From the NCBI GenBank assembly GCA_934631995.1, contig CAKTYF010000062.1:1-11543 (forward strand): a stretch of 11,543 nucleotides of DNA, read 5' to 3'. A program made the translations under genes and the position numbers. Below, one piece after another: positions 5,840-11,543 of the stretch. Numbering within the stretch: position 1 is the first letter of the stretch; every line of letters begins with the position of its first letter. The DNA is from an uncultured Eggerthellaceae bacterium (lineage in GTDB: Bacteria; Actinomycetota; Coriobacteriia; Coriobacteriales; Eggerthellaceae). The notes beneath the pieces were generated by a model. The model had not been told where the DNA came from, did no database searches, and saw only the letters and a program-made list of their open reading frames with translations.

Positions 5840-6929
5840 AATAGAAGGTATGGTGTTCGAGGCAGGTGCTTTGGGGCAAGGAACCCAGGGTTCAGTTGCT
5901 GCGGGTACCGATACTCCCGTACGCGCTGAAGGTCGTGCTGTTTCCGCCTCGCTGCAAGAAGATGACCTGGTGCTTGATCGCAGTTTGCGCCCTAAGCACT
6001 TAAACGAATACCTGGGTCAGCAAAAGCTCAAAGATGCGCTATCGGTGCTTATCCAGGCGGCAAAGCAGCGTCGCGACCCCGTTGATCACTTGCTTTTTGC
6101 GGGCCCTCCGGGTTTGGGCAAAACGACGCTTGCGGCGGTTGTCGCAAACGAGATGGGCGCGAATCTGCGTACGACAAGCGGCCCCGCCATTGCGCGTACC
6201 GGCGATTTGGCGGCGCTTTTAACGAACCTGGAAGAGGGCGACGTTCTGTTCATCGATGAGATTCATCGTTTGAACAAGATGGTCGAAGAGGTTCTTTACC
6301 CCGCGCTTGAGGATTTTGCGCTTGATATTGTGGTGGGGAAAGGTCCTGCGGCGCGTTCCATCCGTTTGGACTTGCCGCGGTTTACCCTGATAGGAGCCAC
6401 AACGCGTTCTGGTTTGCTGGCGGGTCCCTTGCGCGACCGCTTCGGCATGGCGTTTCGTTTGGAGTATTACACGCCCGAAGAGCTTTCAGCCATTGTGCTG
6501 CGCTCGGCGGCGCTTTTGGACGTTGCCATTACCGATGAGGGTGCGTTCGAGATAGCACGCCGCAGCCGTGGAACGCCGCGATTGGCGAATCGCCTGCTCA
6601 AACGCGTGCGTGACTGGGTGCAAGTGCGTGGCGAAGGCTGCATCACTAAGGAATCGGCGGCGCAAGCGCTTACGTTTTTCCAGGTGGACGACATGGGGCT
6701 GGATGCAACCGATAACAAGATCCTTGAGTACCTAACCGTGCGTTTTGGCGGACGGCCCGTTGGTTTGTCCACGTTGGCATCGGCGCTGTCGGAAGACCAA
6801 GGCACCCTTGAGGATATGTACGAGCCGTTTCTTCTCCAGCAAGGGCTGCTTATCCGCACGCCGAAGGGACGGCAGGCAACGGCGCGTGCTTACGAGCATT
6901 TAGGGCTGCCTATCCCCGAAAATTTGTAG
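5814..6929 (+). CDS. ruvB: Holliday junction branch migration ATPase RuvB
   Basis: RuvB is the hexameric AAA+ motor that drives branch migration with RuvA. Walker A is GPPGLGKT (97-104), Walker B is VLFIDEIH (144-151), the sensor-1 region is TLIGATTRSG, and the arginine-finger region is RDRFG (207-211). The C-terminal winged helix ends with the typical KGRQATARAYEHLGLP. At 371 residues it is about 35 longer than E. coli RuvB. The extra length is N-terminal (before DRSLRPKHLNEYLGQ at about 55), a variable, Gly/Ala-rich tail. In-frame ATG codons at 5814, 5823 and 5850 are all poorly supported by a Shine-Dalgarno sequence, so the start is uncertain. Coupling to the preceding small ORF could explain this. 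The protein core itself is unmistakable. Confidence 0.96.
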   Translation: MVRMNGNVEIEGMVFEAGALGQGTQGSVAAGTDTPVRAEGRAVSASLQEDDLVLDRSLRPKHLNEYLGQQKLKDALSVLIQAAKQRRDPVDHLLFAGPPGLGKTTLAAVVANEMGANLRTTSGPAIARTGDLAALLTNLEEGDVLFIDEIHRLNKMVEEVLYPALEDFALDIVVGKGPAARSIRLDLPRFTLIGATTRSGLLAGPLRDRFGMAFRLEYYTPEELSAIVLRSAALLDVAITDEGAFEIARRSRGTPRLANRLLKRVRDWVQVRGEGCITKESAAQALTFFQVDDMGLDATDNKILEYLTVRFGGRPVGLSTLASALSEDQGTLEDMYEPFLLQQGLLIRTPKGRQATARAYEHLGLPIPENL

Positions 6930-6974
6930 GCGATTGCGGCAACTGCGCCAATCGCAGTAAATGAAAGGACGAAT

Positions 6975-7361
6975 ATGCTTCAGCGTGACTACTTAGTGCA
7001 GATGATTCAGCAGTTCATTCAGGCAATCATCAACAGCCGCACCACGTCGCAGCAAGACCCGCAGCTGGCTGCGGATTCGCTGGAAAACGCGATTGGATCG
7101 GCGACTGATATCGATGGCGCAACGCTTTTGTCGTTGGGACCAGAATCTATTGCCTCGGTCATGCAGCTTTCGGGCGTGGACCCGCGCGTTGCGGGTTATA
7201 TCGCGTACAGCTTGCAGCTTGAGGCGGATTATTTGCGCCAGGCGGGAAATGACAGTTTGGCCGCTTTGCGCGATGATCAAGCGCGTGCTGTAGCGGAAAC
7301 ATTTATGTGCGATTTAGACGAGGTGCCGCTTGAGCTGGGTGAAAAGGACGATTCCGAGTAG
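6975..7361 (+). CDS. DUF6483-like hypothetical protein
   Basis: This is a 128-residue soluble, largely helical, acidic protein. The opening MLQRDYLVQMIQQFIQAIIN resembles the start of DUF6483 proteins (an RQDYIxRxIEQ-type helix), whose function is unknown. The rest, with a GATLLSLGPESIASVMQLSG helix and an acidic tail ending KDDSE, shows no catalytic motif, signal peptide or membrane segment. AAAGGA (6964-6969) lies five bases before ATG 6975. It begins 45 bases after ruvB with no clear terminator between, so it is probably read with the ruv operon. No direct role in recombination can be claimed. The family assignment is from memory of the N-terminal pattern only. Confidence 0.8.
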   Translation: MLQRDYLVQMIQQFIQAIINSRTTSQQDPQLAADSLENAIGSATDIDGATLLSLGPESIASVMQLSGVDPRVAGYIAYSLQLEADYLRQAGNDSLAALRDDQARAVAETFMCDLDEVPLELGEKDDSE

Positions 7362-7434
7362 TTTCTCCGTCAACCTTTTTATTACAAAAGCAAGAAAACA
7401 TCCCAATCTGCCCATTTCCTAAATGCAAATGTCG

Positions 7435-7532
7435 TATTATGGAGCATAACCCAAAAAGAAGGGTTTAGCGTTGTATGCCATGCAGCGTGGTTGTTTTGAT
7501 CCCCCGCTTTGCGGGAAAGGAAAGAGGGTACA
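7435..7532 (+). promoter_or_regulatory. Candidate promoter and leader of the cold-shock gene
   Basis: TATTAT (7435-7440) is a good -10 hexamer, but no convincing -35 is seen. If it is used, the transcript has an approximately 85-base leader containing two small hairpins: AACCC/GGGTT (7448-7452/7461-7465) and CCCGC/GCGGG (7503-7507/7511-7515). The second lies immediately before the ribosome binding sequence (AAAGGAAAGAGGG, 7516-7528). Structured leaders are typical of cold-shock genes and may make translation temperature-dependent; that is inference here. Confidence 0.35.
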
Positions 7533-7736
7533 ATGGCGGAAGGTACTGTTAAGTGGTTCAACTCTGAAAAGGGCTACGGCTTCATTTCTCAGAAAGACGG
7601 CGAGGATTTGTTCGTTCATTTCTCTGAAATCAAGATGGATGGCTACAAGACGCTCGATGAGGGTCAGGCTGTTTCCTTTGATGTCGTGACCGGCCGCGAC
7701 GGCAAGCTTCAGGCCAGCAACGTTGTGAAGCTGTAA
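7533..7736 (+). CDS. cspA: CspA-family cold-shock protein
   Basis: This is a 67-residue single cold-shock domain, a nucleic-acid chaperone that binds single-stranded RNA and DNA. The whole five-stranded OB-fold is present: GTVKWFN strand, RNP1 KGYGFI (13-18), RNP2 LFVHF (26-30), and the conserved ending LQASNVVKL. ATG 7533 has GAGGG (7524-7528) four bases upstream. An in-frame TTG at 7509 would add eight residues not found in the family. It appears monocistronic, with its own leader and a hairpin after the stop. The precise symbol among csp paralogues cannot be fixed from sequence alone. Confidence 0.95.
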   Translation: MAEGTVKWFNSEKGYGFISQKDGEDLFVHFSEIKMDGYKTLDEGQAVSFDVVTGRDGKLQASNVVKL

Positions 7737-7758
7737 CTCGGGTTTCCATAAGTGCTGA

Positions 7759-7796
7759 AAAGGGAGGAGGTGCTCAGGCGCCCCCTCCCTTTGTTA
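7759..7796 (+). terminator. Probable terminator after the cold-shock gene
   Basis: The stem AAAGGGAGG (7759-7767)/CCTCCCTTT (7784-7792) has a 16-nt loop that can pair further internally (GGTGC/GCGCC type). It starts 22 bases after the stop codon. The trailing T-run is short (TTTGTTAT), so efficiency may be modest. Confidence 0.65.
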
Positions 7797-7903
7797 TAGA
7801 AGGGACATTGTTTTACCCTGCGGTCCGTTTGCTGGGGGCGCAGGGAGTGGCGCGGCGCGCCCAAACGCGCTCAAGGTGCGGTAGCTCGGAAAAGGGATCC
7901 ACG

Positions 7904-9841
7904 ATGAAGCAGTATTCGAAACGAGATGAGCTTGCTCTGCAGATCATCAATTTGGCGAAAGCGGAAATACTGCTTGAGAACCCTTTTCTTGCCGAAGTGC
8001 TGGGGCGTTTGACGAATGAGCCAACATCGCTCGATGGGGCGTCTGCTCAGTCGAAAGAACTGCGTCAGTTCAGCGTGAATGGTGAGACGCTTGGTTTTGA
8101 TTCAGGTGCTGTTATTGCGCATTTCCGCATGTCAGGCGGAAAATCTCCCAAACATGATTTATTGCATAGCGCGCTGCATTGCGTGTTTCTTCACCCGTTT
8201 GTGGGCGCATCGATAGATGTTGATGCATGGAATCTTGCAGCCGATATTGCTGCCGAGCGCGTGGCTGCCGAAGTTCTTGGTCCGCGTGAAGAACCACGCG
8301 GGGCCTCTATCGAGCGCGCGCTTTTGTGGATTGAAGACCAGCTGGGTGGTCGCGCTACGGCGGAGAAGGTCTATCATCGCTTGGTTCGCGGGCAATGGCA
8401 GAACATGGTTCCCGCGTGGGAACTTTTGTTCACGTCCGACGAGCACCGTTGTTGGTATGCGCCACCTATCGATGACCAGGGGTTTTCTTCGGGGGAAGCG
8501 CAGTCGGACCGCACGGATGATGCAACTTGCGGCAAAGAGAAAAATGGCGAAGGGCCGCAAGCAGCGCAGGGGCGCAAGCAGCATTCCGATACGCCACCTA
8601 AGCGGGATGAGCAGGAAGAGTGCGCTGATGAGCCAGGCGAAAACGAAGCCCCTAATTCATCGGCGGATTTTTCAACGCGCGAAGAGCAGGAGCCAAGCGA
8701 TTATCCGGGAGATGACAATTCGTCATCTGCGCCGGAGTCAGAATCTGCCAGTGTGCCTGCGCCTTCCGTGGCCGACAACAATCCCGCCCCGCGTGAAACT
8801 CAATCAAACAACGCTTCTGAACAGGGTATTTCTGGCGATAACGCAGTCCCCGAAAACGTTTCGCCCACGCCTGAAAAGGCGCTCCCCGGTGTGAATGCGC
8901 CGAACGATCAAGCGGACAAGCCGGGTGCTTCGCCATCGGACGGTCGCGTTTCTGCGCGTGCTCAGGGAGAAGGCGCTGGCGCAAGCAAAGAGATGTATGT
9001 CAGCCAGCGCGCGGGTGCCCGGTTACGCGATGCTGCTGCGCGCGGTGACTTCGTGCGACAAGGTCGGGCGGCTGCGGCTCCGCGAAACAGCGAATTGCGC
9101 GACGAGTGGGCGCATGTTGCAACGAACCTCTCGGTCAATTTGCAGACATATGCGCGCGATAAGGCATCGGCGTTTGCAGATCTTGCCGCGGACTTGAGCC
9201 AGGCTGCTGCGCGCCCCGTTGATTATCGGGCATTTTTGCGTCGCTTCGCAGCGTTGGGCGAGGTCATGCATGCGTCCGACGAGGAATTCGACTACGTTTT
9301 CTACACGTATGGCCTGCGGTTATACGAAAACTTGCCGCTGGTTGAGCCATTGGAGTACCGCGAGGAAGCGCGCATTCGGCAATTCGTCATTGTCATTGAC
9401 ACGTCGGGAAGCGTGCAAGGCGACATCGTGCGCCGTTTCGTGGACACCACGTTCGATATTTTGAGCAGCACGGAATCCTTCCATCGGAAAGTTCAGATAC
9501 GCATTATTCAGTGCGACGCCACGGTGCAATCGGATGATAAGATTACCAACGTGGCCGATATGAAGAAGTGGCGCCACGCTTTTCGGTTGCGTGGCGGCGG
9601 CGGTACCGATTTCCGTCCCGCATTCGATTACGTTGATTCCTTGATTGAACAGGGAGAACTTGATGACTTAGGCGGTTTGCTGTACTTCACGGATGGCTGG
9701 GGAGTCTACCCCGAGCGCATGCCGGCGTATCGATGTGCATTCGTGTTTTACGACGAGAATTACCGCGCGGAAAACGTGTCGCCCTGGGCGATGCAAGTGG
9801 TTATGGACCAGGCGGCGCTTGACCGTGCGGCGCGTGGATAA
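7904..9841 (+). CDS. DUF2201-type metallopeptidase-like/VWA protein
   Basis: This 645-residue cytoplasmic protein is probably the adaptor partner of the MoxR ATPase encoded next. The N-terminal domain (1 to about 190) has a histidine cluster H84-D-L-L-H88, H92 and H97 where relatives carry a zinc-peptidase-like HExxH; the glutamate is replaced by aspartate, so catalysis is doubtful. Residues about 190-370 are a long hydrophilic, Ser/Pro/Glu/Asn-rich linker. The C-terminal VWA-like domain has a complete-looking MIDAS: DTSGS at 499-503, the Thr-containing GGGGTDF segment, and TDGWG at 596-600. ATG 7904 was chosen because AAAGGGA (7891-7897) precedes it by about six bases; an upstream in-frame TTG at 7808 lacks one and would add an arginine-rich tail. 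The next gene starts 19 bases after the stop, so they form an operon. MoxR/VWA pairs such as RavA-ViaA and NorQ-NorD act as chaperones or in metal-centre maturation; the client here is unknown. Confidence 0.85.
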   Translation: MKQYSKRDELALQIINLAKAEILLENPFLAEVLGRLTNEPTSLDGASAQSKELRQFSVNGETLGFDSGAVIAHFRMSGGKSPKHDLLHSALHCVFLHPFVGASIDVDAWNLAADIAAERVAAEVLGPREEPRGASIERALLWIEDQLGGRATAEKVYHRLVRGQWQNMVPAWELLFTSDEHRCWYAPPIDDQGFSSGEAQSDRTDDATCGKEKNGEGPQAAQGRKQHSDTPPKRDEQEECADEPGENEAPNSSADFSTREEQEPSDYPGDDNSSSAPESESASVPAPSVADNNPAPRETQSNNASEQGISGDNAVPENVSPTPEKALPGVNAPNDQADKPGASPSDGRVSARAQGEGAGASKEMYVSQRAGARLRDAAARGDFVRQGRAAAAPRNSELRDEWAHVATNLSVNLQTYARDKASAFADLAADLSQAAARPVDYRAFLRRFAALGEVMHASDEEFDYVFYTYGLRLYENLPLVEPLEYREEARIRQFVIVIDTSGSVQGDIVRRFVDTTFDILSSTESFHRKVQIRIIQCDATVQSDDKITNVADMKKWRHAFRLRGGGGTDFRPAFDYVDSLIEQGELDDLGGLLYFTDGWGVYPERMPAYRCAFVFYDENYRAENVSPWAMQVVMDQAALDRAARG

Positions 9842-9859
9842 GCAAAAAGGAGTCTGCGA

Positions 9860-11422
9860 ATGAATATCGCGCAAGCGACAAAACAAATCAAAGGCGCAGT
9901 TCGCGCGTATCTTTCGCGCGATGCGCGCGGCTCGTACCGCATTCCCTTCCATATGCAGCGCCCGCTTATTGTGCTGGGGCCTCCGGGTGTGGGAAAGACG
10001 GCCATTGTTGCGCAGGTAGCACAGGAATTCGACATCAATTTCGTGAGCTATTCCATTACGCACCACACGCGCCAAAGCGCTCTGGGCCTTCCGTTTATTG
10101 AAGAGCATGATTTTGGCGGAACGCGGTACCGCGTGAGCGAGTATACGATGAGCGAGATTATTGGTGCTGTGTATCATGCCCAGGAAGAAAGCGGTGTTCA
10201 TCAGGGGATTCTTTTTCTTGATGAGATTAATTGCGTCTCGGAAACGCTTATGCCTGCGCTGCTTCAGTTCCTTCAGTACAAAACGTTCGGCATGCATGCG
10301 CTGCCCGAAGGTTGGATTATTGTGACGGCGGGAAATCCGCCCGAGTACAATCGCGCGGCGCACGAGTTTGATCCCGCGTTGATGGATCGCTTGAAGCGCA
10401 TCGATGTGGAGCCGGATTTGAACGTGTGGCAGGAATATGCGGCGACGAACGGCGTTCATCCGGCGGTGACAACGTTTTTGGACAACAAGCCGGCGAGTTT
10501 TTACAAGGTTCAGGCCAGCGTGCAGGGAACGCGCCTGGTCACGCCGCGTGGATGGGAAGACTTGTCGCGTATGTTGCAGGCGTACGAGGCGGAAGAGATC
10601 GAAGTTGACGAAGACCTGGTGCATCAGTACTTGCAAGATGACCAGACGGCGCGCGAGTTTGCCTCGTATTACGAGCTGTTCTGTAAGTACGAGACCGATT
10701 ATTGCGTGGGCGACATCGTGCAAGGCGAAAGCGCAGATAGCGTTGCGGAGCGGGCGGGCCAGGCGCGCTTCGACGAGCGTATTGCGCTTATGGGCATGTT
10801 GCAAGATGCGGTTTTGCTGCGCGTGCACGATGCTATCGAGCGCGAAGAAGCGCTTACGCTTGTGCGCGCCGACCTGCTTGCTTTCAAGGATCGATTGGAG
10901 CAACTGCCGTTCGACCAGGGCGCTCAATGCTTAGGCGACGAGGTGCAGAAGATTTCAGCGGCCTCTACGGTGGGTACGCGCGAAAAGGGACAGGTGGCCA
11001 GTGCCGCCGCCGTGAAAGCTGAGCGCTTGCGTGTGTTGCGCGGCGTGATGGCGGGTGTGGCGCGTGGTGTTTCGTTGGGCGCGGCCGATGGTTTTCAAGC
11101 GGCGAAGTCTGCGTTTAACGAAGAAGTTGCTGCCCAAGGTGATGCGGCCGATGCTGCGCGTGCGGCGCTTGATAACGCGTTTTCGTTCGTTGACCAGGCA
11201 TTTGGCGCAGACTCCCAAGAGGCGCTTATCCTGGTAACAAAGCTTTCTTCCGACGCGCTGCTGATAAAGTTTGTCAGCGAATATGGCTCCGACCAGTTCA
11301 TCAAGCACAATAAAAGATTGCTGTTTGCCGAGCGCGGCCTTGATTTGATGCAGGCGGTGGAAGCTTTGCGCGCTGAAGAAGAGCTGACAATGCCGCAGGG
11401 ACCGTTCTATACGGTGGACTAG
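9860..11422 (+). CDS. MoxR-type AAA+ ATPase
   Basis: This is a 520-residue AAA+ ATPase, likely the motor of a MoxR/VWA chaperone pair with the preceding gene. Walker A is GPPGVGKT (40-47), Walker B is ILFLDEIN (117-124), sensor 1 falls at TAGNPPEYN (156-164), and an arginine-finger region is seen at LMDRLKR (174-180), the pattern of MoxR ATPases. After the ATPase core (to about 260) comes a helical, charged C-terminal half (about 260-520) that is longer than in minimal MoxR proteins of roughly 300-350 residues; it may mediate oligomerisation or client binding. ATG 9860 follows AAGGAG (9848-9853) by six bases. No signal peptide or membrane segment is present. The target pathway cannot be named. 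Confidence 0.9.
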   Translation: MNIAQATKQIKGAVRAYLSRDARGSYRIPFHMQRPLIVLGPPGVGKTAIVAQVAQEFDINFVSYSITHHTRQSALGLPFIEEHDFGGTRYRVSEYTMSEIIGAVYHAQEESGVHQGILFLDEINCVSETLMPALLQFLQYKTFGMHALPEGWIIVTAGNPPEYNRAAHEFDPALMDRLKRIDVEPDLNVWQEYAATNGVHPAVTTFLDNKPASFYKVQASVQGTRLVTPRGWEDLSRMLQAYEAEEIEVDEDLVHQYLQDDQTAREFASYYELFCKYETDYCVGDIVQGESADSVAERAGQARFDERIALMGMLQDAVLLRVHDAIEREEALTLVRADLLAFKDRLEQLPFDQGAQCLGDEVQKISAASTVGTREKGQVASAAAVKAERLRVLRGVMAGVARGVSLGAADGFQAAKSAFNEEVAAQGDAADAARAALDNAFSFVDQAFGADSQEALILVTKLSSDALLIKFVSEYGSDQFIKHNKRLLFAERGLDLMQAVEALRAEEELTMPQGPFYTVD

Positions 11423-11449
11423 AACGCGAGTTGCAAAAGGTTTTTCCTG

Positions 11450-11543
11450 ATGAAGCAAGTGAATGTGGGAGATATCGTATCATTTGGCTCATGGCCTGCG
11501 CAGCTCGAGGGTCCGTTTGTATCGCTTTCGTGGCGCGTGCTTG
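11450..11543 (+). CDS. DUF6273-like protein, 5' end only
   Basis: ATG 11450 is preceded by AAAAGG (11435-11440) at nine bases and opens a frame that runs off the window after 31 codons. The visible part contains VGDIVSFGSW and a later SWRVL. This is the spacing pattern of DUF6273 domains (VGDxVxFGSY...WRVL), found in bacterial proteins of unknown function, often in gut species. It begins 27 bases after the MoxR stop, so it is probably the third gene of that operon. Too little is present for a firm family call. Confidence 0.6.
   Translation, partial: MKQVNVGDIVSFGSWPAQLEGPFVSLSWRVL

Noticed and set aside
6930..6974. CGATTG/CAATCG-type inverted repeat after ruvB as a terminator
   Set aside because: The stem is short and imperfect with no T-run, so it is unlikely to terminate transcription.
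9668..10927. A 419-codon - strand open frame across the end of the VWA gene and the MoxR gene
   Set aside because: It lies opposite clear AAA+ and VWA motifs, shows no domain of its own and is Arg/His-rich as expected of an antisense frame.

Overview
The window looks like chromosomal DNA of a gut-type actinobacterium, most likely class Coriobacteriia (Eggerthellaceae-like). This is inferred from the ruvC-ruvA-ruvB order, the Gram-positive/actinobacterial form of the LexA operator, moderate-to-high GC coding with strong Shine-Dalgarno sites, and a large secreted modular protein ending in cohesin-like and dockerin modules. No rRNA or tRNA is present, so the taxonomy is not proven. All convincing genes are on the + strand.

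Positions 1-4122 form one regulated unit. A structured leader resembling a cobalamin-class riboswitch (about 9-180) is followed by an intrinsic terminator (191-230), an AAAAG tandem tract and a strong ribosome binding site. It then reads into a 1246-residue secreted protein with cadherin-like, three-helix, Ig-like, beta-helix, cohesin-like and dockerin modules, closed by a strong terminator. Premature termination controlled by a corrinoid is the natural reading of this layout.

Positions 4121-4241 hold a compact palindromic element. Two perfect 33-bp inverted arms, each built as 11+11+11 bp, flank a bidirectional terminator. Immediately downstream are an extended -10 promoter and a near-consensus LexA box (4270-4283). 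These precede the Holliday-junction operon ruvC-ruvA-ruvB (4357-6929), so SOS control is likely. The ruvC-ruvA gap carries what may be a decayed reading frame. A 39-codon small ORF with a good ribosome binding site lies between ruvA and ruvB and overlaps the ruvB start. A 128-residue DUF6483-like protein follows ruvB closely.

Positions 7362-7800 hold a monocistronic cold-shock protein gene with a leader and a weak terminator. Positions 7904-11543 hold a second operon: a metallopeptidase-like/VWA protein (DUF2201 type), a MoxR-type AAA+ ATPase with which it probably works as a chaperone pair, and the first 31 codons of a DUF6273-like protein that runs off the window.

The most interesting items are the riboswitch-controlled cohesin/dockerin protein with a sharp compositional change in its C-terminal cassette, the 11-11-11 palindromic element next to the SOS promoter, and the small ORFs around ruvA.
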